Origin: Candidatus Baltobacteraceae bacterium | Lineage (GTDB): Bacteria; Vulcanimicrobiota; Vulcanimicrobiia; Vulcanimicrobiales; Vulcanimicrobiaceae | Direction of reading: 5' to 3' | Assembly (NCBI GenBank): GCA_036559195.1 | Contig: DATBTN010000054.1 | Coordinates: 1 to 36,210 of the forward strand | DNA: 36,210 nucleotides | In this document: piece by piece, positions 7,491-17,606 of the stretch | Layout of the letters: each line of letters starts with the position of its first letter | Numbering within the stretch: position 1 is the first letter of the stretch | Position numbers and translations under genes: made by a program | Notes under the pieces: model-generated | Databases searched by the model: none | What the model saw: the letters and a program-made list of their open reading frames with translations, nothing else | Told to the model about the DNA's origin: nothing

Positions 7491-7888
7491 GGATCCGAAC
7501 GCTCGGGAATTCCGGCGCCGCGCACGTCGGCGGCGGTTACCCAGCCGTACTTCCCGCGGTAGGGGCCGCTCGCGATCTGCACGCCGATCGCGTCGTCGGT
7601 CGTGAAACGGAATTTCGGATGAACGACGTCGGACGTGCATTCCTGCACGACGACGATCGTCCCCGGCCGGGCGAGGACCGCGTGCGGCGTTAAGAACTTT
7701 CGCGTGTCCGACGAGCCGCCGGCATATTCGATAAGGCGGTTCTTATTATCCCATACCAGTACGTCGGGATCGTCGGCCCCGCCGAAAAGTACGACTCGCT
7801 GCCCCCTGCTCACGCGGCAATCGGCCATCGCCAATCCCGACGTCGCAACGAGCGCCGCGAATAACGCGGCGAGCACGCGCCTACCCAC
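7484..7888 (-). CDS. Small secreted protein, possibly SH3-like
   Basis: The 134-residue product has a clear signal peptide (MGRRVLAALFAALVATSGLAMA, about 22 residues; mature start DCRV). The mature part is beta-rich, has two cysteines (Cys24 and one in VVVQECTSD) that may form a disulfide, and ends with GKYGWVTAADVRG, which resembles the last strand of bacterial SH3 domains. I do not recognise a named family. It starts with GTG and overlaps the phosphatase gene before it by 8 bases and the HNH gene after it by 7 bases. A periplasmic or extracellular binding role is only an inference. Confidence 0.7.
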   Translation of the reverse strand: MGRRVLAALFAALVATSGLAMADCRVSRGQRVVLFGGADDPDVLVWDNKNRLIEYAGGSSDTRKFLTPHAVLARPGTIVVVQECTSDVVHPKFRFTTDDAIGVQIASGPYRGKYGWVTAADVRGAGIPERSDPW

Positions 7889-9278
7889 GTTCGACCGTTT
7901 CGTCGAGGCGCGGTTCGCACACGCGAATTGCCAGAATCGCCAGATCGTCGCGCATCGCGTTGCCGCCGCGCGCGCGCACTTGTGCGATCAGCTCGTCGGC
8001 CAGCGCTTGCGGTTCTCGGCTCGAATGCTCGATCCACGCCATCGCGCCCGTACTATCGAGCAGCGCGCCGTGTGAATCGCGGGCCTCCGTAAGGCCGTCG
8101 GTCGCGAGCACGACCGTATCGCCGTCGTCGAGGTAGACGGTCTTGACGTCGAAGGGCTCCTCCATCACGCCGAGCACGGGCCCGGTGACCGCGAGTTGCT
8201 GCACGCCGTTGGAACGTCGAATGAAGGCCGAATCGTGCCCGGCGCTGGCATATTGAAGACGCAGCGCCTGCGTGTCGAGGATCCCCACGAACATCGAGAC
8301 GAAGAGATATGGGTCGGCCACGGTGCGAGGAAACGCCGTATTGAACTCCGCAAGGATGGATCCGGGATCGCGACGCCGCAGCGCGATACCACGGATGGTG
8401 AACTTGATGAACGCCGTCAATACCGCCGCATCGACGCCTTTTCCGCTAACGTCGGCGATCAAGAGAAGCGCGAGCCGCTCGGAGAGCTGGTAGACGTCGA
8501 AGACGTCGCCGCCGACCGCCAAGTGGCTGCTTGCCGAAGCGTAGGCGCTGCCGATCTCGCAGTTGGGGAGCGGAACGTGTTCGCTCTTAAACGCTCGCTG
8601 CAGCGTCCGCGTGGTGGTCCGCTCCTCTTCGAGTGCGCGGTCCAGCCGCGAACGGTACGCATTGAATAGCACGGCGAGCAATCCGAAGACGATCAGCCAA
8701 AACGCGCGCCAGTAGAGCGTTCGATTGATTTGATCCTGCGTCTCTTTCGCGATGCGGGTGCTGCGATCGTGAAGCAGCGCGGCGATCGCGCGGGCGTCCT
8801 GGCTCTCTTCGTCGATCGAAACCTTACCGCGCTTGTCGATCCGGCTCGCATTCGCGCTCGGATGCGCGAGCAGCGGCTGCGCGACTTCGTGGTGCCAATC
8901 CGCGTGCGCGATCAGATAATCGTCGAAAGCGCCGAGCGCCGGGGTTAGTTTCTGCGCGACCAGGACCGCGCGCAACTCGCGCTGACTGGTATCGAATTGC
9001 GTCGAGGTAGCGCGAAACGCGTCGAGCGAACCCGGATCGTGCGCGATCGCGTAGGCGTAGATATAGTTCTCTTCATCGAGCTGAAGTTTGAGCATCTCCT
9101 GCAGCGTGAGCTCGGCGTTCTGCAGGTGCTGCTGCTCGGTGTAAGAGGCCGCGATCTGCGCGCGCGTACTAAAAGCGCCGCTGACTGCAAAGGCCAGCGC
9201 TACGATGAGGATTGCCGTCGCCGTAAGCGTGCCGGCGCTGCGGAGAATCGGCGCGAGCCAAAGCGGCGTTCGCCTCAC
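7881..9278 (-). CDS. Membrane-bound PP2C-type (SpoIIE/RsbU) serine phosphatase with periplasmic sensor
   Basis: The 465-residue protein has transmembrane helices at about 17-36 and 191-208. They flank a ~155-residue helical ectodomain resembling CHASE3 sensors (LQLDEENYIYAYAIAHDP near 66-82). After TM2 comes a coiled-coil linker and a PP2C/SpoIIE domain with metal-binding GGDVFD (256-261), ADVSGKG (275-281), ATDGLTEA and a final MRDDLAIL. Such enzymes dephosphorylate anti-sigma-factor antagonists in partner-switching pathways. No antagonist or kinase gene is nearby, so the partner is unknown. The start is a GTG with AAGGGGGG upstream, 53 bases from the divergent phosphohexomutase gene. Confidence 0.88.
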   Translation of the reverse strand: MRRTPLWLAPILRSAGTLTATAILIVALAFAVSGAFSTRAQIAASYTEQQHLQNAELTLQEMLKLQLDEENYIYAYAIAHDPGSLDAFRATSTQFDTSQRELRAVLVAQKLTPALGAFDDYLIAHADWHHEVAQPLLAHPSANASRIDKRGKVSIDEESQDARAIAALLHDRSTRIAKETQDQINRTLYWRAFWLIVFGLLAVLFNAYRSRLDRALEEERTTTRTLQRAFKSEHVPLPNCEIGSAYASASSHLAVGGDVFDVYQLSERLALLLIADVSGKGVDAAVLTAFIKFTIRGIALRRRDPGSILAEFNTAFPRTVADPYLFVSMFVGILDTQALRLQYASAGHDSAFIRRSNGVQQLAVTGPVLGVMEEPFDVKTVYLDDGDTVVLATDGLTEARDSHGALLDSTGAMAWIEHSSREPQALADELIAQVRARGGNAMRDDLAILAIRVCEPRLDETVERG

Positions 9279-9331
9279 GCGCCCCCCTTCGAGATAGGTG
9301 ACCTCAAAGTGCCCTCCGAACGTCGATTGCC

Positions 9332-10681
9332 ATGCAAACGCAGCAAATTGCGGCTATTTTCAAGAGCTACGACGTTCGCGGGATTTATCCGGCCGAACTC
9401 AATGACGATACGGCATATCAGATCGGCCGCTGCTTCGCCTCGCTCCTGCGCGCGAAGACGATCGTCGTGGGTCGCGACATGCGTCCTTCCGGCGAAAAGC
9501 TCTTCGAAGCGTTTGCGCGCGGAGCGACCGAGGCCGGAGCCGACGTCGTCGACATCGGGATGGTCTCCACCGATGCGCTGTACTTCGCGGTGGGCAAATA
9601 CGGCTACGACGGCGGCGTTATGATCACCGCCTCTCACAATCCCGCCCAATACAACGGGATGAAGTTTACCAAAGATCGCGCGCAGGCCATCTCGCTCGAA
9701 ACCGGCCTCTCGACGATCCGCGATGCGATCGCGGCCGGAAACCTGCCGCCCAAGGCCGCAACTCCGGGGTCCGTTAGCGAGCGCGATATCCTCGAGGATT
9801 TCGCGGCGCATTGCCTCTCGTTTATCGACGCAAGCAAGATCAAACCGTTCAAGATCGCAATCGACGCCGGCAACGGCATGGCCGGCCTTACGGTTCCACA
9901 CGTTTTCAAGCATCTTCCGTGCGAAGTCATTCCCCTCTATTTCGAACTCGATGGGAGTTTCCCGAACCATCCGGCGAGCCCGATCGAACCGGAGAACATG
10001 ATCGATCTTCAAGCGGCAGTTCGCAAACACGGCTGCGACCTTGGAGTCGCCTTCGACGGCGACGCGGACCGCATGTTCATCGTGGACGAAACCGGCGGCT
10101 TGATCGGCGGCGATATGGTCACCGCCATCGTGGCGATCAACACCCTCAAACGCTACCCGGGCAGCCGCATCCTGTATAACCTGATCTGCAGCCGCAGCGT
10201 GCCCGAGGTCATCGAACGCAGCGGCGGCGTCCCGATTCGCTCGCAAGTCGGTCACTCGCTCATCAAGAAAACGATGCGCGACGAAGACGTGATCTTCGGG
10301 GGCGAACACAGCGGACACTTTTACTTTAAGGAAAACTGGTACGCCGATTCGGGCATGATCGCGCTGATGCAATGCCTCGAAGTCTTCAGCGAGACCGATA
10401 AGAACGTCAGCGCGGTGATCGCTCCGATCGACACGCGCTTTCGCTCGGGCGAAATAAACAGCGAAGTTCAAGACATCCCGGCTAAGATGGCGCAAATCGA
10501 GTCGCATCACAAGGACGCCGCAATCGATCACCTCGATGGGGTCACGATTTCATACCCGCATTGGTGGATGAACATCCGCCCGTCGAATACCGAGCCCCTA
10601 TTGAGGTTGAACGTTGAGGGCGATACGAAGGAACTGATGGAAAAGAACCGCGACGAGGCACTCGCGCTCATCCGCTCGTAA
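9332..10681 (+). CDS. manB: Phosphomannomutase/phosphoglucomutase
   Basis: The 449-residue enzyme belongs to the alpha-D-phosphohexomutase superfamily and interconverts hexose 1- and 6-phosphates in the cytoplasm, feeding sugar nucleotide synthesis for polysaccharides. The catalytic phosphoserine loop is TASHNP (Ser101) and the metal loop DGDADR (242-247). The sugar-binding loop is GGEHSGH (323-329) and the phosphate-binding loop RPSNTEP (416-422). Length and motifs fit the bifunctional AlgC/ManB type; preference for mannose or glucose cannot be read here. It is the first of three close plus-strand genes with the dynamin-like and nagA genes. Confidence 0.92.
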   Translation: MQTQQIAAIFKSYDVRGIYPAELNDDTAYQIGRCFASLLRAKTIVVGRDMRPSGEKLFEAFARGATEAGADVVDIGMVSTDALYFAVGKYGYDGGVMITASHNPAQYNGMKFTKDRAQAISLETGLSTIRDAIAAGNLPPKAATPGSVSERDILEDFAAHCLSFIDASKIKPFKIAIDAGNGMAGLTVPHVFKHLPCEVIPLYFELDGSFPNHPASPIEPENMIDLQAAVRKHGCDLGVAFDGDADRMFIVDETGGLIGGDMVTAIVAINTLKRYPGSRILYNLICSRSVPEVIERSGGVPIRSQVGHSLIKKTMRDEDVIFGGEHSGHFYFKENWYADSGMIALMQCLEVFSETDKNVSAVIAPIDTRFRSGEINSEVQDIPAKMAQIESHHKDAAIDHLDGVTISYPHWWMNIRPSNTEPLLRLNVEGDTKELMEKNRDEALALIRS

Positions 10682-10687
10682 CGCCGC

Positions 10688-13402
10688 GTGAAGATCGACG
10701 CCGATGCCATGGCGCGGTACGAGGCCGTCCGCGACGACATCGTAGCGCAACTATCGCAACTCGAAGCACTCTTACCCGAGAAGCCGCGCTCCGACCTGGA
10801 AGCCGCGCGGCTGCGTCTCGAGCGCGGGCGATTCGTCCTCGCGGTCGTCGGTGAATTCTCGAGCGGCAAGTCCTTCTTGCTCAATGCGTTACTCGGGAAG
10901 TTTCGCTACGAGGAAGTGCAGGGTCGCGAACAAATCGTCGGCCTGCTCGCGACCGACATCAATCCGTCGACGGCGACGATCACCGAACTCGAATACTCGC
11001 CGGTCAACGAAGCCTATTCGTACTACGAGGACGGCCGCTCCGAGCGAATCCCGCTCGACCGCCTCTCCAACTTCGTGGCGGTCGCCGGCAGTACGAGCGA
11101 CGCCGGCGCCGTGCACAGCGCGACGCAAGACGATCGCGGCGCACCGACTCGCGTCGTCGTTAAAGTCGATTCGCCGTTTCTAGGGCGCGGCTTCGTGGTC
11201 GCCGATACGCCGGGGCTCGCCTCGGTCAATCCGGCGCATCGTCGCGCGACGCTGCAGTTCTTGCCGGCCGCCGACGCCGTCCTCTACCTCATCGATACGC
11301 AGCAGCCGTTTACCGAGGGCGATGCGTCGTTTCTCGGTATCGTCCGCCAACACATCGACTCGATCTTTATCGTGCAAACGAAGATCGATCTTTGGGACCA
11401 GCGTCAGCGCGATGGGCGGCTCGCGTGGGAGAGCGCGCACGAGCGCATCGCGCAACTCGCGGCGGTTCACGCACCCGGTACGTACGTCTACGCGCTCTCG
11501 GCGCGACAGTATGCCGACGGCGTCCTACGCCAAGACGCCGCGCTGGTCGAAGCGAGCCGCTTCGAACGCTTTCTCGGCGCGCTCGACGCGTCGCTCATCA
11601 AGACGACCGGCCGATCGCGCCTGCGCCGCATCAACGAGCGCGTGCGCGAAGCGGCCGGCGACGCGCTCGTTCAAATCGAACGCGACCTCGCCATGCTCGC
11701 GCTCGCTCCGGTCGCGCTGAGCGCTCGCCGCGATCTGCTCCTGCCCGATCTCGAACGTCTCGACCTCGGCGTCGCCGCCGAGCGCGGCGCGCTTGGTGCG
11801 ATCGCCGCCGCGCGCAAAGAGACGCTCGCGCGGCAGACCTCGGCGTTGATCGACGATATCGAACGCGCGCTCGGGCAAACCTTCGACACCGCGGACATCG
11901 CGCGGCTGCGGGATCGCGCGCGTTTGCACGTCCTCGTCGACCGCGCGCTCGCGCAGGTTGTCGGTGAGTTCGCAAACGAGGTCGCCGCGGCCGTTTGCGC
12001 CGAACTCGACGCTGCCGTCGTGCGCGGGACGGCGCTCGTTCCACTGCGCTTCGCCCTCGCCGATACTGCCGCGCTTTCGTTCGGAGCCGAGCCGGGCACG
12101 AGCGTGTGGAACGGCGACGTCCGCGACGCGATCGCCGCGACGATCGTACTCGAAGCGATCGGCGGACCCGCGATCGCACTGGTGCAAGAGATCTCCGCGC
12201 GCTTCGCCGGGGCGTCGCCCGGCAGCTATATGAAACGCGAGCTTACGGCCGATTTGCGGGCGACGATCTTTCCGCAACTGCGCGATGAGATCGCGGCGTT
12301 CGGTGCCGACACGGCCGCGAAGCTCGCGCGCATGTACGATGGCTACGATGCCGAGCTAGCCGGAGGAGCCGAGCGCCGGCGCGAGGCCGAGATCGGAACC
12401 ATCGAGCGCGCCCTGGCGGTTCGGGCGCAGGGCGGCGATGTCGCGAACGTCGTCGCGCAGTTGCAGGCGCGGCGCGAAGCGATTGCCGCGCTTCTTTCGC
12501 GCGTCGGCGAGACCGTCGATGCGTTTCTCACGCGCGATGAAGAGATCGCGCCCGCCGACGCGGGCCCCGAGGCGATCCGGCGCGCGCACGTCGAGCAGAT
12601 CTTCGATCGCGAGGCGTACGGACGCGGGCTGCGCCCGCAGCGGTGGCGCGTGACCGTTCTCGGCGCGCTGCGGCGCGGAAAATCGAGCCTGATCAACACC
12701 GTCGCCGGTCGCCGCGTTTTGGCCGACGAGACGGCCGGCGTCATCGCGTACCCCGTTCACGTACGCTATGGCGAGCAAGAGCAGGCGTTCGCGTTACACG
12801 AGGGCGGCGAGTGGCGCGAGGTCGAGATCGAGTCGGCACTCGATGAAGCCACCCGCAATCCCGTATTGATTTTGGTTCCGTGGAAACTCCCGCGCGAGCT
12901 CGTGCTCGTGCACGCGCCGGCCTTCGATACGGGCGATCCGATGGCCGAAGACATTTGCATCGTGGCGGCTCGGGCTTCGAGCGAGGTGCTTTGCCTCTTT
13001 TCGCGTCAGCTCTCCGATCGCGAACTCGCGATCTACGAGCGCGTGGCCGAGCTCGGCAAGCCGATGCTCTTCGCGCACACGATTGCAGACAACGAGTCCG
13101 CATCCGAACGGCGCCACGTCGTCGCGCTCGCGCAGCAGTATCTCCAAGAGCACAACATCGAATCGCAGCGCATCTTTACGATCTCGACGCTCGAATATTC
13201 GCAAGCGAAGCGCGAGGGGCGCGCGCCCGCCGGATGGAACGAACTCGATGCGCTGATCTCCACGCTCGAAGGGCATGCGGAGGCTCATATGGCGCGTTTA
13301 GCCCGTCTCGAACGCGCGGCGGCCGCACCGGCGGCGGTTGCAACATCCGTCGTTCGCGAAAAAGCAAAAACAGGTTTGCTCGCGCGTTTGTTCGGGAAGT
13401 AG
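10688..13402 (+). CDS. Double-headed bacterial dynamin-like GTPase
   Basis: The 904-residue protein carries two dynamin-like G domains. The first is intact: P-loop GEFSSGKS (55-62), switch threonines INPSTATIT (91-99), DTPG (173-176) and TKID (231-234). A long helical stretch rich in Ala/Arg/Glu (about 300-640) follows, as in dynamin stalks. The second has a P-loop GALRRGKSS (659-667), but DxPG is replaced by HAPAF (742-746) and TKxD by TIAD (798-801), so it probably binds or hydrolyses GTP poorly. Tandem dynamins such as Bacillus DynA act on membranes; a few bacterial dynamins help against phage or antibiotics. No clear transmembrane paddle is seen. The start is a GTG 6 bases after the preceding stop. 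Confidence 0.85.
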   Translation: MKIDADAMARYEAVRDDIVAQLSQLEALLPEKPRSDLEAARLRLERGRFVLAVVGEFSSGKSFLLNALLGKFRYEEVQGREQIVGLLATDINPSTATITELEYSPVNEAYSYYEDGRSERIPLDRLSNFVAVAGSTSDAGAVHSATQDDRGAPTRVVVKVDSPFLGRGFVVADTPGLASVNPAHRRATLQFLPAADAVLYLIDTQQPFTEGDASFLGIVRQHIDSIFIVQTKIDLWDQRQRDGRLAWESAHERIAQLAAVHAPGTYVYALSARQYADGVLRQDAALVEASRFERFLGALDASLIKTTGRSRLRRINERVREAAGDALVQIERDLAMLALAPVALSARRDLLLPDLERLDLGVAAERGALGAIAAARKETLARQTSALIDDIERALGQTFDTADIARLRDRARLHVLVDRALAQVVGEFANEVAAAVCAELDAAVVRGTALVPLRFALADTAALSFGAEPGTSVWNGDVRDAIAATIVLEAIGGPAIALVQEISARFAGASPGSYMKRELTADLRATIFPQLRDEIAAFGADTAAKLARMYDGYDAELAGGAERRREAEIGTIERALAVRAQGGDVANVVAQLQARREAIAALLSRVGETVDAFLTRDEEIAPADAGPEAIRRAHVEQIFDREAYGRGLRPQRWRVTVLGALRRGKSSLINTVAGRRVLADETAGVIAYPVHVRYGEQEQAFALHEGGEWREVEIESALDEATRNPVLILVPWKLPRELVLVHAPAFDTGDPMAEDICIVAARASSEVLCLFSRQLSDRELAIYERVAELGKPMLFAHTIADNESASERRHVVALAQQYLQEHNIESQRIFTISTLEYSQAKREGRAPAGWNELDALISTLEGHAEAHMARLARLERAAAAPAAVATSVVREKAKTGLLARLFGK

Positions 13403-13426
13403 ATTTGGGTTCTACAGCGCTCCCGA

Positions 13427-14650
13427 ATGTGGGGAGTACGCCGGGCTGCGACGAAGCATTCGGCGTGCACGGCGAAGGAGGCAATTCCCACGTCTGACCG
13501 TTTCACCCTGGGCCCCGCGACGCTTGCGATCGGCGATGGGTCATCTACCTACGGTCGCCTGGTCGTTGCGAACGGTCGAATCAGCGAGGTTCTTCCCGCC
13601 GACGGTCCGAGCGACTTTTATCTCCCCGCCGGTACGACGATCGCCCCGGGACTCATCGAGCTCCACACGCACGGTGCGGGTGAGTTTCTATTCAATCGCG
13701 ATCAAGGATACGCGGTGCCGGTTGCGGCGGTCGAATACGCGCGCCAGGGCGCCACGGCATTCGTCGCCTGCATTATGACGGCTCCTTGGGAATCGATGCT
13801 GCACGCTGCCGGCGAAGTCGTCGAAGCGGCGCATCAGCTCGAAGAGGACGAGCCGCGCGGAGCGCGTTGCTTGGGCATTCATTTTGAAGGGCCGTTCCTC
13901 AATCCGAAATTTCGACGCGTCCATCGCGCCGAGTGGATCATTCCCGCATCGGCAGAGCGCGCCCGAGCGATGGTCGATGCGTGTAAAGGCGCGTGTCTGA
14001 TGGTAACGCTCGCGCCCGAGATCGACGGCGCCGGTGAAGCCGCGCGCGTCTTTCTCGAACACGGCTGCGTTTGCTCGGCGGGACATACGGGCGCGCGGTA
14101 TCGCGAAGGTATGCTGGCGATCGGCATGGGCTATCGTTCGCTCACGCACGCGTTCAACGCGATGCTGCCGCTCGATCACCGCGAACCGTCGATTCTCGCG
14201 GCCTTCATTCAAGATACGCGCACGATGGTGCAGCTGATCTGCGACGGTCATCACGTGGCGCCGGTCATGGTCGATATTCTGCACCGCACGATCGGCGACC
14301 GGCTGATCCTCGCAACCGATCTAATGCCGCCGGCCGGTCCGGGCTATCGCGTCGAAGGCGGCGTGATGCGCTCCGAAGACGGCACGATTGCCGGCAGCGC
14401 CGTCAAGATGGATCAATCGCTGCGCAACTACATGACGTACACGGAGATTTCGTTTGCCAAGGCGATCGCGGCCGTGACGCACGCGCCCTCGAAACTTCTC
14501 GGTTACGAGAGCGACCTGGGCCGAATCGCGAAGGGCTTACGCGCCGATCTCTCGTTCTGGAACGACGATTATCACGTCATCGGCACGATGGTCGGCGGAA
14601 CGATGGTCCACGGCGACTGCGTCTCCCCTGTGGCCGCTGCAGCTTCATAG
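13427..14650 (+). CDS. nagA: N-acetylglucosamine-6-phosphate deacetylase
   Basis: NagA removes acetate from GlcNAc-6-phosphate in cell-wall sugar recycling. The 407-codon frame shows the amidohydrolase fold: ELHTHG (metal-binding HxH), LGIHFEGPFLNP (catalytic-site Glu/His), CSAGHTGA, SLTHAFNAM, CDGHHV and the active-site Asp in LATDLMPPAG, ending with GLRADLSFWNDD. The start is doubtful. The only canonical in-frame start is the ATG at 13427, which has no ribosome binding site. A perfect AAGGAGG sits at 13475-13481, with only ATT (13484) or ACG (13490) in frame just behind it. Similarity to the family would begin only after that point. Confidence 0.9.
   Translation: MWGVRRAATKHSACTAKEAIPTSDRFTLGPATLAIGDGSSTYGRLVVANGRISEVLPADGPSDFYLPAGTTIAPGLIELHTHGAGEFLFNRDQGYAVPVAAVEYARQGATAFVACIMTAPWESMLHAAGEVVEAAHQLEEDEPRGARCLGIHFEGPFLNPKFRRVHRAEWIIPASAERARAMVDACKGACLMVTLAPEIDGAGEAARVFLEHGCVCSAGHTGARYREGMLAIGMGYRSLTHAFNAMLPLDHREPSILAAFIQDTRTMVQLICDGHHVAPVMVDILHRTIGDRLILATDLMPPAGPGYRVEGGVMRSEDGTIAGSAVKMDQSLRNYMTYTEISFAKAIAAVTHAPSKLLGYESDLGRIAKGLRADLSFWNDDYHVIGTMVGGTMVHGDCVSPVAAAAS
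13475..13481 (+). promoter_or_regulatory. Strong ribosome binding site inside the annotated nagA frame
   Basis: AAGGAGG is the best Shine-Dalgarno match in the area. No ATG, GTG or TTG in the nagA frame lies within reach behind it. An ACG codon in frame sits at the ideal distance (8 bases, 13490-13492) and an ATT at 2 bases. This implies a rare start codon, a base error or mutation at the start, or chance. Confidence 0.5.
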
Positions 14651-14665
14651 CCCGTGAGCGTGCGG

Positions 14666-14812
14666 GCTTGCGAGGGGGACGAGTGCGTTGCTGCGGGACG
14701 CCCGCTTTTTCGCATCGTGCGAAAAAGCTGCTCCCTTCGTCGTCGCTCCCGCCATCCTGGCTCCGCTCCTCCCTCAGAGGCCCGCCGCAACGCACTCGTC
14801 CCCCTCGCAAGC
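14666..14812. repeat. Long palindromic-ended element, copy B (147 bp), inverted relative to copy A
   Basis: Arms of 32 bases (14666-14697 and 14781-14812, starting GCTTGCGAGG) are inverted repeats with one mismatch. The 83-bp core between them is, read on the minus strand, about 90% identical to the core of copy A at 382-464. It keeps the same 11-bp hairpin (14704-14714 with 14718-14728). The arms share the outer GCTTGCG and the inner GCGGG with copy A but differ in between, with changes on one arm matched on the other. It sits in the convergent gap between nagA and livF. Confidence 0.85.
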
Positions 14813-14820
14813 AGCTCCCC

Positions 14821-14974
14821 TTGTCATCCTGAGCTTGTCGAAGGACGGGTTTGTCGAGGGGACGAGCTTGCTCGAGGGGCGTGCACTTTGTCGTCCTTCG
14901 ACAGGCTCAGGATGACAAGGGGGCGAGTGAGAAAAACTTGAGCCCCTTTGTCATCCTGAGTTTGTCGAAGGACG
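14821..14974. repeat. Cluster 2 of the short intergenic repeat family
   Basis: Three ~27-bp units with the core CATCCTGAGCNTGTCGAAG are seen: 14821-14847 forward, 14892-14918 inverted and 14948-14974 forward. The forward and inverted neighbours could fold into hairpins. Together with the palindromic element just left of it, this fills the gene-free stretch 14651-15046. In the remaining part (14975-15046) I see nothing recognisable. It lies between two convergent genes, where it would be transcribed from both sides. Confidence 0.85.
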
Positions 14975-15046
14975 GGGTTGTCGAACGGTCGGGGGACGGT
15001 ACTTGTAGACGGCACGATCCAAACGACACGAACGCGATCGGACGTT

Positions 15047-15756
<710 letters not shown>

Positions 15757-15760
<4 letters not shown>

Positions 15761-16529
15761 GACGCACTCTCGGCGGGCGCGCCCAGATAGGCCTCGACGA
15801 CGCGCGGATCGTTGCGCACTTGCGCCGGCGTTCCGCGCGCGATGCATTCGCCGTGATCGAGTACCGTGATCTCTTCGCAAACGCTCATGACCAGGCTCAT
15901 ATCGTGTTCGATCAGCAGCACGGTCACGCCGCGATCTCGAATCGCGCGAATCAAGCCGGCCAGATCGTGCTTCTCGCGCGGGTTCATGCCGGCCGCCGGC
16001 TCGTCGAGCAGTAACAGCTTCGGCGAGCTCCCGAGCGCGCGCGCGATCTCGAGCCGGCGCTGCGATCCGTACGGCAGATTGCGCGCGTACGATTCCCGAA
16101 CGCCGTCGAGGCCGACGAACTCCAGCAATTCGCGGGCGCGTTCGCTCGTCTTGCGTTCTTCGACGCGCTGCGAAGGCGTGTGCAGGAGCGAGTCCCAGAT
16201 GCGCGCGTGCATGCGCGCGTGCTCGCCGACCATCACGTTGTCGAGCGCGGACATGAACGAAAAGAGCCGGATGTTTTGGAACGTGCGAGCGATGCCCAGC
16301 GCCGCGATCTCATGCGTGGGCCGGCCGTCGATTCGCGAACCGTCGAACGAGACGCTGCCGGTCGTCGGCAGATAGATACCGGTGATCGTGTTGAAGACCG
16401 TCGATTTGCCGGCGCCGTTGGGTCCGATGATCGCCGCGATCGAGCCGCTTTCGACGGCGAACGACACGTCGTTCGCAGCAACGAGTTTTCCAAACGTCTT
16501 GCCGACGCCGCTTACGTCGAGCAGCGCGC

Positions 16530-16533
<4 letters not shown>
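15757..16533 (-). CDS. livG: Branched-chain amino acid-type ABC transporter ATPase LivG
   Basis: The 258-residue ATPase has Walker A GPNGAGKST (37-45), LivG-type signature NLPYGSQRRLEIARALG and Walker B LLLLDEPAAGMNPRE. The LivG C-terminal motif region (IARGTPAQVRNDPRVVEAYLG) closes it. It forms the ATPase pair with LivF. It begins with GTG overlapping the livM stop and ends overlapping livF by 4 bases, so translation through the operon is probably coupled. Confidence 0.93.

Positions 16534-17602
<1,069 letters not shown>

Positions 17603-17606
<4 letters not shown>

Noticed and set aside
9275-10531. 418-codon minus-strand frame
   Set aside because: It is antisense to the phosphohexomutase, which has all its catalytic motifs; the antisense product shows no domain.
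14654-14941. Open frames containing SCEKAA and ILSLSKD-type peptides
   Set aside because: They are translations of the palindromic element and short repeats, open in several frames at once because the DNA is GC-rich and self-complementary.
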